13,935 nt of DNA from JBBSUX01 sp038234045 (lineage in GTDB: Bacteria > Pseudomonadota > Gammaproteobacteria > Burkholderiales > Burkholderiaceae_C). Shown here piece after piece: positions 6,276 to 13,935 of this stretch (positions are counted from its first letter, which is position 1; each line of letters opens with the position of its first letter). The translations under genes were made by a program, and so were the position numbers. Below the pieces are notes generated by a model, which did not search any database, was not told where the DNA came from, and saw nothing but the letters and a program-made list of their open reading frames with translations. The stretch lies in NCBI GenBank assembly GCA_038234045.1, contig JBBSUX010000068.1, forward strand, positions 1 to 13,935. The letters run 5' to 3'.

Positions 6276-6313
6276 GAACCTGCTGGGTTCAGGCGGTCTG
6301 AACCCTTGTTTTC
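6276..6313 (+). terminator. Terminator-like hairpin in the ettA leader with competing stem
   Basis: GGGTTCAG (6285-6292) and CTGAACCC (6298-6305) form a perfect 8-bp stem with a 5-nt loop, followed by TTGTTTTC: the form of an intrinsic terminator on the plus strand, 71 nt before the ettA GTG. The left arm can also pair with GAACC at 6276-6280 (GAACC-TGCTG-GGTTC, 5 bp), which would break the terminator. This is an attenuator layout. It could instead end a short unannotated upstream RNA. No leader peptide is evident. Confidence 0.5.
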
Positions 6314-6376
6314 TCGCTCCGTCGTTTCTTTCTTTCTTATCACCTCATTCCGCAACATCGAAAGAGCATCAATACA

Positions 6377-8038
6377 GTGGCGCAGTACGTTTACACCATG
6401 AACAAGGTCGGCAAGATCGTGCCGCCCAAGCGACACATCCTGAAGGATATTTCGCTGTCCTTTTTCCCTGGCGCCAAGATCGGCGTGCTGGGCACCAACG
6501 GGTCGGGCAAATCGACGCTGCTGAAGATCATGGCGGGCGTCGACAAGGAAATCGAAGGCGAAGCCATGCCGATGCCAAGTCTGAGCATCGGCTACCTGGA
6601 ACAGGAACCCAAGCTCAACGGCGAGCACACGGTGCGCCAATCGGTCGAAGAGGCGATGGGTGAACTCTTTGCTGCCAAGGCCCGACTTGAAGAGGTCTAC
6701 ATAGCTTACGGCGACGAAGACGCGGATTTCGACGCTTTGGCGGCCGAGCAAGCCAAGCTTGAAGCCATCATCGCAACGGCAGGAACCGATTCCGAGCATC
6801 AGCTCGAGATTGCCGCCGACGCGCTGCGCTTGCCGCCATGGGATGCGAATGTGGGCGTGCTCTCGGGCGGCGAAAAGCGTCGCGTGGCGCTGTGCCGTCT
6901 GCTGCTGTCAAAGCCCGACATGCTGTTGCTCGACGAGCCGACCAATCACCTCGACGCCGAATCGGTCGACTGGCTGGAGGTGTTCCTGAAGCGCTTTACC
7001 GGCACGGTGGTGGCAATCACCCACGACCGTTACTTTCTTGACAACGCGGCAGAGTGGATTCTGGAGCTCGACCGTGGCCATGGTATTCCGTACAAGGGCA
7101 ATTACAGCGACTGGCTGACCCAAAAGCATGCGCGCCTCGAAGGCGAGCAAAAGGGCGAGGAAGCCCGTGCCAAGGCGCTGAAGAAAGAGCTGGAGTGGGT
7201 GCGCCAGAATTCCAAGGGCCGCCAGGCCAAGAGCAAGGCGCGTATTGCGCGCTTCGAAGAGCTATCGGACTTCGAATACCAGAAGCGCAACGAGACACAG
7301 GAAATTTTTATCCCTGTCGCTGAGCGCCTCGGCAGCCAGGTGATCGAGTTCAAGGGTGTGAGCAAATCCTTCGGTGACCGCTTGCTGATCGACAACCTCA
7401 GCTTCGAGATTCCGGCGGGCGCCATCGTCGGCATCATCGGACCGAACGGCGCGGGTAAATCGACGCTCTTCAAACTCATCACTGAGCGCGAGAAGGCCGA
7501 TGCCGGCGAAGTTGTCATCGGCAAGACCGTGAAGATGGCGGTGGTCGATCAGCAGCGCGATGATCTTGCCGACGAAAAGACGGTGTGGGAAGACATCTCG
7601 GGCGGGCTCGACATGATCAACATCGGCAAATTCCAGATGGCGAGCCGGGCTTACGCGGGCCGCTTCAACTTCAACGGCAGCGACCAGCAAAAGAAGGTGG
7701 GCAGCCTCTCGGGTGGCGAGCGCGGTCGGCTGCACCTCGCCAAAACGCTGATTGCCGGCGGCAACGTGCTGCTGCTGGACGAGCCGTCCAACGATCTGGA
7801 TGTGGAAACGCTGCGTGCATTGGAAGATGCGCTGCTCGAATTTGCCGGCACGGTGATGGTGATCAGCCACGATCGCTGGTTCCTGGACCGGATCGCCACG
7901 CACATCCTGGCAGCCGAGGGCGACAGCCAGTGGACTTTCTTTGACGGCAATTACCAGGAGTACGAAGCCGACAAGAAGAGGCGCCTAGGCGAGGAGGGCG
8001 CCAAGCCCAAGCGCATGCGCTTCAAGGCGTTGGCCTGA
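6377..8038 (+). CDS. ettA: Energy-dependent translational throttle protein EttA (ABC-F)
   Basis: A cytosolic ABC-F ATPase that binds the ribosomal E site and, in E. coli, tunes the first elongation steps to the ATP/ADP ratio. The 553-residue product (E. coli 555) has two ATPase domains: Walker A GTNGSGKST (39-47), signature LSGGEKRR and Walker B LLLDEPTNHLD in the first; GPNGAGKST, LSGGERGR and LLLDEPSNDLD in the second, where Ser replaces the usual Thr. The charged linker with EWVRQNSKGRQAKSKAR lies between them, and the arm-bearing ADFDALAAEQ region is present. There is no membrane domain, so it is not a transporter. The start is GTG at 6377 giving MAQYVYTMNKVGK as in the family; GAAAGAG 10 nt upstream is a weak ribosome site. 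It converges with fghA, 10 bp between the stops. Confidence 0.97.
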   Translation: MAQYVYTMNKVGKIVPPKRHILKDISLSFFPGAKIGVLGTNGSGKSTLLKIMAGVDKEIEGEAMPMPSLSIGYLEQEPKLNGEHTVRQSVEEAMGELFAAKARLEEVYIAYGDEDADFDALAAEQAKLEAIIATAGTDSEHQLEIAADALRLPPWDANVGVLSGGEKRRVALCRLLLSKPDMLLLDEPTNHLDAESVDWLEVFLKRFTGTVVAITHDRYFLDNAAEWILELDRGHGIPYKGNYSDWLTQKHARLEGEQKGEEARAKALKKELEWVRQNSKGRQAKSKARIARFEELSDFEYQKRNETQEIFIPVAERLGSQVIEFKGVSKSFGDRLLIDNLSFEIPAGAIVGIIGPNGAGKSTLFKLITEREKADAGEVVIGKTVKMAVVDQQRDDLADEKTVWEDISGGLDMINIGKFQMASRAYAGRFNFNGSDQQKKVGSLSGGERGRLHLAKTLIAGGNVLLLDEPSNDLDVETLRALEDALLEFAGTVMVISHDRWFLDRIATHILAAEGDSQWTFFDGNYQEYEADKKRRLGEEGAKPKRMRFKALA

Positions 8039-8048
8039 TCCTGCCTGC

Positions 8049-8948
8049 TTATGGCACCGGCACAGCCTTGGGGCTGGCTGGTGCCAGCAATGCTCCAGCG
8101 TGATGCGCCAGGTGGTCGGCGATGAAGCTTTGCACAAAATAGTAGCCGTGGTCGTAGCCCGCGTGGCGGCGCAACTCAAGCGGCTGGCCGAGCGTTCGGC
8201 AGGCATCCTCGAAATGGTCAGGCAGTAGCTGCGCTTCGGCCAAAAACTTGTCGTCGGTCCCCTGATCAATGAGGATCCCGGCGGGGTAGGGGGCAACGGG
8301 TTGCTGCTGCATCAGCACGGTGGCGTCATGTTCCAGCCAGCTGCCGCGATCGGGCCCCAGATAGCCGGTGAACGCTTTCTCTCCCCAGGCGCATTGAGTG
8401 GGCGCGCAAATGGGTGCAAGCGCCGAAAGTGAGCGGAACACGCCCGGATGGCGCAATGCCAGCGTCAGCGCACCATGCCCACCCATCGAATGGCCACAGA
8501 TGCCTATCCTTTGCGCATCAATCGGCAGCGCCCGCGCCAGCAGCGGCAGCAGCTCCCGCATCAGATAACTTTCCATCCGCCAGTGGCGCGCCCAAGGCTC
8601 TTGCGTGGCGTCGAGATAGAAGCCTGCGCCGACGCCGAAATCCCAGCTTTCCGCCTCACCCGGCACGTTGGCGCCACGCGGACTGGTGTCGGGAGAAATG
8701 AGCGCTATGCCAAGCTCGGCTGCTCTGCGTTGCGCCCCGGCTTTAGTCGCGAACGTTTCCTCATTGCAGGTCAATCCCGCGAGGTAAAGAAGCGCCGGCA
8801 CCGGCAAGCCGTTCACTGCATCCGGCGGCACAAAGACCGCGAAACGCATCGGCAACCCGATCTCTGTGGACGCATGCCGGTAGAAGCGCTGCTCGCCGCC
8901 AAAGCAGCGATGCGAGGCGAGAAGCTCAAGGTCGGTCTCAGAAGCCAT
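8049..8948 (-). CDS. fghA: S-formylglutathione hydrolase
   Basis: Hydrolyses S-formylglutathione to formate and glutathione, the second step of glutathione-dependent formaldehyde oxidation in the cytoplasm. A 299-residue alpha/beta hydrolase of the esterase D family: LLYLAGLTCNEETF at 53-66, SPDTSPRG at 85-92, nucleophile Ser154 in GHSMGGHGAL, Asp232 or Asp233 in QGTDDKFL, and His267 in GYDHGYYF. The length is slightly above the usual ~280 owing to a short Ala/Pro-rich tail. The ATG at complement 8946-8948 follows a repeat element closely and lacks a clear ribosome site. It stands 58 bp after frmA on the same strand, the usual pairing, so co-transcription is likely. Confidence 0.96.
   Translation of the reverse strand: MASETDLELLASHRCFGGEQRFYRHASTEIGLPMRFAVFVPPDAVNGLPVPALLYLAGLTCNEETFATKAGAQRRAAELGIALISPDTSPRGANVPGEAESWDFGVGAGFYLDATQEPWARHWRMESYLMRELLPLLARALPIDAQRIGICGHSMGGHGALTLALRHPGVFRSLSALAPICAPTQCAWGEKAFTGYLGPDRGSWLEHDATVLMQQQPVAPYPAGILIDQGTDDKFLAEAQLLPDHFEDACRTLGQPLELRRHAGYDHGYYFVQSFIADHLAHHAGALLAPASPKAVPVP
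8052..8086. other. Two-tier hairpin at convergent ettA/fghA ends
   Basis: Outer arms TGGCACC (8052-8058) and GGTGCCA (8080-8086) enclose inner arms CAGCC (8063-8067) and GGCTG (8072-8076) with a 4-nt loop. It lies inside the last codons of fghA and 14 bp after the ettA stop. There is no T run on either side, so termination would be of an atypical kind; the hairpin may instead protect the 3' ends of converging transcripts. Confidence 0.4.
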
Positions 8949-8954
8949 TTGGTA

Positions 8955-9006
8955 TCAAGGTCATAGCTAGTAGCGCATGCGTAATAAGCGCTAGAGGCAT
9001 AATTCG
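8955..9006 (+). repeat. Intergenic repeat, copy B, filling the frmA-fghA gap
   Basis: ATAGCTAGTAGCGC, then AATAAGCGCTAGAGGC and AATTCG. TAGCGC at 8971-8976 and GCGCTA at 8988-8993 are perfect arms around an 11-nt loop. It is related to copy A at 3837-3887. It takes up nearly all of the 58 bp between the frmA stop (9007) and the fghA start (8948), and would form a hairpin in the two-gene message just before the fghA ATG. Confidence 0.55.
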
Positions 9007-10113
<1,107 letters not shown>

Positions 10114-10225
10114 GCGGATTCCTTTGGCGCGCGCGATTGCGAGAGTGGGAGTGTTGGGAAGAACTGAAGGCGTGATTCGTTAGTTCACCCGACGATAGCC
10201 CGGATCACCCCACAGGCGAATCGGG

Positions 10226-10254
10226 CAAGAAAAAGCCCGCGCGATGGCGGGCTT
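10226..10254 (-). terminator. Rho-independent terminator of gltA
   Basis: On the minus strand AAGCCCGC (10247-10254) and GCGGGCTT (10233-10240) form a perfect 8-bp stem with a 6-nt loop. A T-rich tail, TTTTTCTT counting the stem's last Ts, follows. It lies 64 bp past the gltA stop and separates gltA from frmA. Confidence 0.93.
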
Positions 10255-10317
10255 GATTGACAGCATCGAGGGATGCGATAGCTGGCCGCAGAGTCTGCAG
10301 CGAGTGATGTGGACGCT

Positions 10318-11628
10318 TCAGCGCTGTTTCAGCGGCTTGACGTCGCGACGCTCGGAGCCCACGTACAACTGACGCGGACGGCCGATCTTGTACTCGGGGT
10401 CGCCGATCATCTCGTTGAGCTGCGCGATCCAGCCAGTCGTGCGTGCCAGAGCGAAGATGGCGGTGAACAGGCTTGTCGGAATGCCGATGGCGCGCTGCAC
10501 GATGCCGGAATAGAAGTCCACGTTTGGATAAAGCTTGCGCTGTACGAAGTAATCGTCTTCGAGCGCGATCTTCTCGAGGGTCATGGCGAGCTTGAACAGC
10601 GGATCGTTTTCGAGTCCAAGTTCACCCAGGACTTCCTTGCAGGTTTCCTGCATGAGCTTTGCGCGCGGGTCGTAATTCTTGTAGACGCGGTGTCCAAATC
10701 CCATCAACTTGATGCCGGAGTTCTTGTCTTTCACCTGCTTGATGAATTCACCGATTTTCTCTACGCCACCCGCAGCCTGAATGTCGGTGAGCATCTTCAG
10801 CGCTGCTTCGTTGGCGCCACCGTGCGCTGGGCCCCACAAACAGGCGACGCCGGCTGCGATGGCCGCGAACGGGTTGGTGCCCGAGGATCCGCACAGGCGT
10901 ACCGTGGAGGTAGAGGCGTTCTGCTCGTGGTCAGCATGCAGGATGAAGATGCGATCAAGCGCTTTTTCGACAACCGGACTGACCTTGTATTCCTCGCATG
11001 GCGTGGCAAACATCATGTGGATGAAGTTGCCGGTGTAGCTCAGATCGTTGCGCGGGTACATGTACGGCTGGCCGATGCTGTACTTGTAGGCCATCGCGAC
11101 GAGAGTCGGCATCTTGGCGATCAGGCGAATCGCAGCAATCTCGCGGTGCTCGGGGTTATTGATGTCGGTACTGTCGTGATAGAAGGCCGAAAGACCTCCC
11201 ACCAAGCCCGTCATCACCGCCATCGGATGTGCATCACGGCGGAAACCGCGCAGGAAGAACTGCATCTGGTCATTCACCATCGTGTGGTTGGTGACAAGCT
11301 TGTCGAACTTCGCCTTCTTTTCAGAATTCGGCAACTCTCCATACAACAGCAGGTGGCAGGTGTCGAGAAAGTCGCAGTTTGTCGCCAGCTGCTCGATCGG
11401 ATAGCCGCGATACAGTAGCTCGCCTTTGTCGCCGTCGATGTACGTGATTTGTGACTGGCAGGCCGCTGTCGACATGAAGCCCGGGTCGTACGTGAACATC
11501 CCCGTCTGTGCGTACAGCTTGCGGATATCCACAACATCGGGACCGATCGTGCCTTCGTACACCGGAAGCTCGACGCTTGGGGTCCCGTTGCTGAAAGAGA
11601 GGGTAGCCTTGTTGTCGGCGAGTTTCAT
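10318..11628 (-). CDS. gltA: Citrate synthase, type II
   Basis: Condenses oxaloacetate with acetyl-CoA to citrate, the entry step of the TCA cycle. The 436-residue product fits the hexameric, NADH-sensitive type II enzyme of Gram-negative bacteria (E. coli 427). Catalytic residues are His269 in GPAHGGANEA, His313 in GFGHRVYKNYDPRA and Asp371 in NVDFYSG. The N-terminal part with GFMSTAACQSQITYIDGDKGELLYRGYPIEQLA is typical of Burkholderiales. The ATG (complement 11626-11628) has AGGA about 9 nt upstream. It is 87 bp downstream of sdhE on the same strand, so it may be read from the sdh promoter, from its own, or from both. A clear terminator follows. Confidence 0.98.
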   Translation of the reverse strand: MKLADNKATLSFSNGTPSVELPVYEGTIGPDVVDIRKLYAQTGMFTYDPGFMSTAACQSQITYIDGDKGELLYRGYPIEQLATNCDFLDTCHLLLYGELPNSEKKAKFDKLVTNHTMVNDQMQFFLRGFRRDAHPMAVMTGLVGGLSAFYHDSTDINNPEHREIAAIRLIAKMPTLVAMAYKYSIGQPYMYPRNDLSYTGNFIHMMFATPCEEYKVSPVVEKALDRIFILHADHEQNASTSTVRLCGSSGTNPFAAIAAGVACLWGPAHGGANEAALKMLTDIQAAGGVEKIGEFIKQVKDKNSGIKLMGFGHRVYKNYDPRAKLMQETCKEVLGELGLENDPLFKLAMTLEKIALEDDYFVQRKLYPNVDFYSGIVQRAIGIPTSLFTAIFALARTTGWIAQLNEMIGDPEYKIGRPRQLYVGSERRDVKPLKQR

Positions 11629-11715
11629 GGGTCAGATTCCTGTGAGCGCCCGGCCGGCTGGTAGCACCTGGGGCAATGGGGTTGGTGAAATATACGGAGC
11701 ACGTAGCCCCGAAGT

Positions 11716-11988
11716 TCAGGTTCTCAGCATCCTGAGCACTTCGCCTACATCGGGCGTCGCGATCGTGGCATCTGGCTCCTTGCGACGGAGAAGCAAATCG
11801 AGCAAATCGTTGTCGGCGAGATCCATCAGCGTGTACATCGCTCGCGCGTGCCGGCTTGAAAGATCCGCTGCATAACGGTTGAAGAAGCGCTCGATGAAGA
11901 GATCGTTCTCCAGCAATCCACGCCGGCAGCGCCAGCGCAGCTTGCTCAGCCCGCGCTCTCCCAGCAGTCCGTCATCTGATTCCATCAT
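11716..11988 (-). CDS. sdhE: SdhE, succinate dehydrogenase FAD assembly factor
   Basis: A small cytosolic protein that helps attach FAD covalently to SdhA. The 90-residue product has the family signature RGLLEND, residues 23-29 (RGxxE), after the helix LSKLRWRCR, followed by FIERFFNRY and a Leu-rich C-terminal helix bundle. Its position right after sdhB, 9 bp past the stop, fits translation coupling, as no strong ribosome site is seen. A second ATG follows directly, so the start could be one codon later. The older family name is YgfY/DUF339. Confidence 0.93.
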   Translation of the reverse strand: MMESDDGLLGERGLSKLRWRCRRGLLENDLFIERFFNRYAADLSSRHARAMYTLMDLADNDLLDLLLRRKEPDATIATPDVGEVLRMLRT

Positions 11989-11997
11989 AAAGTTGCG

Positions 11998-12702
11998 TCA
12001 GACCGTGCGGCGCACCAGCAATTCGCGGATTTTGCCGATGGCCTTGGTGGGGTTGAGTCCCTTCGGGCACACATCCACGCAGTTCATGATGGTGTGGCAG
12101 CGGAACAGGCGATACGGGTCTTCAAGATTGTCGAGACGCGCGTTGGTGGCCTGGTCGCGACTGTCTGCAATAAAGCGATAGGCCTGCAGCAATCCGGCAG
12201 GACCGACGAATTTGTCCGGGTTCCACCAGAAGCTAGGGCAAGCCGTCGAGCAGCTGGCGCACAGGATGCATTCGTAAAGACCGTCAAGCTCTTCGCGCTC
12301 TTCGGGCGATTGCAGTCGCTCCTTGCGGGGCGGAATCGTCTCGTTGATCAGGTAGGGCTTGATCGAATGATATTGATTGAAGAACTGCGTCATGTCCACG
12401 ATGACGTCACGGATCACGGGCAAGCCAGGCAAGGGCTTCAAAACGATCGGATCCTTCAGGGTGAGCATGTTGGTGAGACAGGCAAGCCCGTTCTTGCCAT
12501 TGATGTTCATCGCATCGGAGCCACAAACACCTTCCCGGCAGGACCGACGAAAGGCGATGGTTGGATCGATGGCCTTGAGCTTGATCAGTGCATCGAGCAA
12601 CATGCGTTCGTGACCATCTAGTTCGATCTCGATGGTCTGCATGTACGGCTTTGCGTCCTTGTCCGGGTCGTATCGATAGATGTGGAACGTTCTTTTCTGC
12701 AT
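11998..12702 (-). CDS. sdhB: Succinate dehydrogenase iron-sulfur subunit
   Basis: Carries electrons from the flavin of SdhA to ubiquinone at the inner membrane (complex II). The 234-residue product binds a [2Fe-2S] cluster through Cys55, Cys60, Asp63 or a nearby residue, and Cys75 (CREGVCGSDAMNINGKNGLAC region). In the C-terminal domain, CILCASCSTACP gives Cys145, 148, 151 and 155, and Cys202, 208 and 212 in RCHTIMNCVDVCPKG complete the [4Fe-4S] and [3Fe-4S] sites. Ribosome site AAGGAAA lies just before the ATG. It is 30 bp after sdhA and 9 bp before sdhE, in a standard operon. Confidence 0.98.
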   Translation of the reverse strand: MQKRTFHIYRYDPDKDAKPYMQTIEIELDGHERMLLDALIKLKAIDPTIAFRRSCREGVCGSDAMNINGKNGLACLTNMLTLKDPIVLKPLPGLPVIRDVIVDMTQFFNQYHSIKPYLINETIPPRKERLQSPEEREELDGLYECILCASCSTACPSFWWNPDKFVGPAGLLQAYRFIADSRDQATNARLDNLEDPYRLFRCHTIMNCVDVCPKGLNPTKAIGKIRELLVRRTV

Positions 12703-12732
12703 GAGGTTTCCTTGAATTGATCGCGCAAACGC

Positions 12733-13935
12733 TTAGAACGTCCGGACCTTGGGAGGAATGGATTCCACTGTGAGCGGTTTCATGTTCACCGCTTTGTAGG
12801 TGAGATGGTTGCCGCCGCGATGCCACAAGGTGTGCTTGAGCCACTCCTTGTCGTTACGGCCGAGCGGAGCGACCGGATCGTCCGCGGGGTGTTCGTACTC
12901 GTCCACCGTGTGAGCGCCTCGGCACTCCTTGCGCGCTGCTGCGGAGATGATCGTCGCTTGCGCGCACTCGATCAGGTTCTCGACTTCGAGCGCCTCGATC
13001 CGCGCAGTGTTGAAGACCTTCGACTTGTCCTTCAGCGCGATGCCCGTAACACGCTCACGCAACTTCGCGATTTTCTCCACACCCTCTTCAAGGCTCGCTT
13101 CCTGGCGGAAAACACCTGCATGCATCTGCATGGTTGCGCGAATGTCTGCCGCTACATCCTGTGAGTATTCGCCATCTGCGGCGTTTTCCAGTCGGTTGAG
13201 CCGCTCGATGCTGAGATCGGCAGAATCTTCCGGCAGGTCTTTGTGCAATATCAGCTCGTCGTTGTATTTGACGATGTGATTGCCCGCTGCTCGGCCAAAC
13301 ACCAGCAGATCGAGAAGCGAGTTGGTGCCGAGCCGGTTCGCTCCATGCACGCTGACACAAGAACATTCTCCGACCGCGTACAGGCCATTGACTACGACGC
13401 TGTTGTTCTCGGCGTCCTGGGTAACGACCTGACCGTTGATGTTGGTCGGAATGCCGCCCATCATGTAGTGGATGGTGGGAACCACGGGAATCGGCTCGCG
13501 GGTGATGTCCACGTTGGCGAAGTTCACGCCGATCTCGTACACCGACGGTAGCCGCTTGTGGATGGTTTCCTCGCCCAAGTGATCGAGCTTCAACAGGACA
13601 TAGTCCTTGTTGGGGCCGCAGCCGCGGCCTTCCTTGATTTCCTGGTCCATCGAACGAGAGACGAAATCCCGTGGCGCCAAGTCTTTGAGCGTTGGTGCGT
13701 AACGCTCCATAAAACGCTCGCCTTCGCTGTTGAGCAGCACGGCGCCTTCCCCGCGGCAGCCCTCGGTCAGCAAAACGCCAGCGCCGGCAACGCCGGTGGG
13801 ATGGAACTGCCAGAATTCCATGTCCTGCAACGGGATGCCTGCACGCGCGGCCATTCCCAGACCATCCCCGGTGTTGATGTATGCGTTGGTCGATGCCGCG
13901 AAGATACGTCCTGCTCCGCCGGTGGCCAGCAGCGT
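12733..13935 (-). CDS. sdhA: Succinate dehydrogenase flavoprotein subunit, N-terminus outside window
   Basis: Oxidises succinate to fumarate and holds covalent FAD. Only the last 400 of about 590 residues are present; the frame is open to the window edge and begins with LLATGGAGRIFAAST. Visible family features: MEFWQFHPTGVAGAGVLLTEG, GEGAVLLNSEGERFMERYAP, SRSMDQEIKEGRG, HYMMGGIPTN (substrate-binding His region), GECSCVSVHGANRLGTNSLLDLLVFG near the FAD site, and the C-terminal KAVNMKPLTVESIPPKVRTF. The FAD-attachment His and dinucleotide loop lie beyond position 13935. No in-frame stop is seen. It precedes sdhB by 30 bp; sdhC and sdhD are expected just upstream. Confidence 0.98.
   Translation of the reverse strand, partial: TLLATGGAGRIFAASTNAYINTGDGLGMAARAGIPLQDMEFWQFHPTGVAGAGVLLTEGCRGEGAVLLNSEGERFMERYAPTLKDLAPRDFVSRSMDQEIKEGRGCGPNKDYVLLKLDHLGEETIHKRLPSVYEIGVNFANVDITREPIPVVPTIHYMMGGIPTNINGQVVTQDAENNSVVVNGLYAVGECSCVSVHGANRLGTNSLLDLLVFGRAAGNHIVKYNDELILHKDLPEDSADLSIERLNRLENAADGEYSQDVAADIRATMQMHAGVFRQEASLEEGVEKIAKLRERVTGIALKDKSKVFNTARIEALEVENLIECAQATIISAAARKECRGAHTVDEYEHPADDPVAPLGRNDKEWLKHTLWHRGGNHLTYKAVNMKPLTVESIPPKVRTF

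Larger units (their letters stand above)
5943..6376. other. rhlE-ettA divergent spacer
   Basis: No convincing gene is seen; a minus-strand frame at 5965-6231 has no recognisable similarity and is poor in family-like features. Within the spacer are a 16-bp perfect palindrome at 6051-6066, a GATAAT box at 6066-6071 on the plus strand and a terminator-like hairpin at 6285-6305. A pyrimidine-rich stretch runs from 6306 to 6350. Promoters for both rhlE and ettA should lie here but no clean -35/-10 pair with normal spacing was found. Confidence 0.5.

Noticed and set aside
10172..10188. GTGA-N9-TCAC as a CRP/FNR site before frmA
   Set aside because: The spacing differs from the 6-bp gap of CRP/FNR sites and the arms are only 4 bp.

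Overview
The window reads as ordinary chromosome of a betaproteobacterium of the order Burkholderiales, most likely Comamonadaceae or a close relative. The reasons are the gene order sdhA-sdhB-sdhE-gltA on one strand, a GC-rich codon bias, the glutathione-dependent formaldehyde pair frmA-fghA, an RhlE helicase with a long glycine-rich tail, and two intergenic repeats built around TAGCG...AAGCGCT, a sort I recall from Comamonadaceae genomes. No phage, transposase, CRISPR array, rRNA or tRNA gene is visible.

Layout. Positions 1-945 (minus) carry the first 315 codons of dgoD, D-galactonate dehydratase, cut by the window edge. Next on the minus strand are a short-chain dehydrogenase-like protein with Phe in place of the catalytic Tyr (1087-1791), glyoxalase I gloA (1858-2271) and a PaaI-like hotdog thioesterase (2384-2974). 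A MarR regulator (3027-3536, plus) diverges from the thioesterase, and the 52 bp between them hold a perfect inverted repeat and a second half-copy 15 bp away. Downstream of marR lies what looks like the first ~33 codons of a lost MFS transporter, then a repeat element. The DEAD-box helicase rhlE (4001-5884, minus) ends in a textbook terminator and has a structured leader. After a 492-bp divergent spacer comes ettA (6377-8038, plus), the ABC-F translation factor, with a terminator-like hairpin 71 nt ahead of its GTG start. It converges with fghA (8049-8948, minus), which follows frmA/adhC (9007-10113, minus). The last block, all minus strand, is gltA (10318-11628, with its own terminator), sdhE (11716-11988), sdhB (11998-12702) and the C-terminal 400 codons of sdhA (12733-13935).

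How the genes work together. SdhA and SdhB are the catalytic subunits of succinate dehydrogenase, SdhE attaches FAD to SdhA, and GltA feeds the same TCA cycle. FrmA and FghA oxidise formaldehyde to formate through glutathione adducts, and GloA handles methylglyoxal through the same cofactor. RhlE and EttA act on RNA folding and on ribosomes. The MarR-thioesterase pair looks like a small self-regulated unit that once included an exporter or importer.

Novelty. Most genes are housekeeping and I see no new multi-gene system. The parts worth a second look are non-coding: the ettA leader with two mutually exclusive hairpins, the rhlE leader with repeated GACAT/ATGTC segments that can pair in several ways, the tandem MarR operator overlapping a probably leaderless promoter, and the repeat that fills the frmA-fghA gap. 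Among proteins, the Tyr-less SDR is the oddest. All regulatory readings are inference from sequence by eye.
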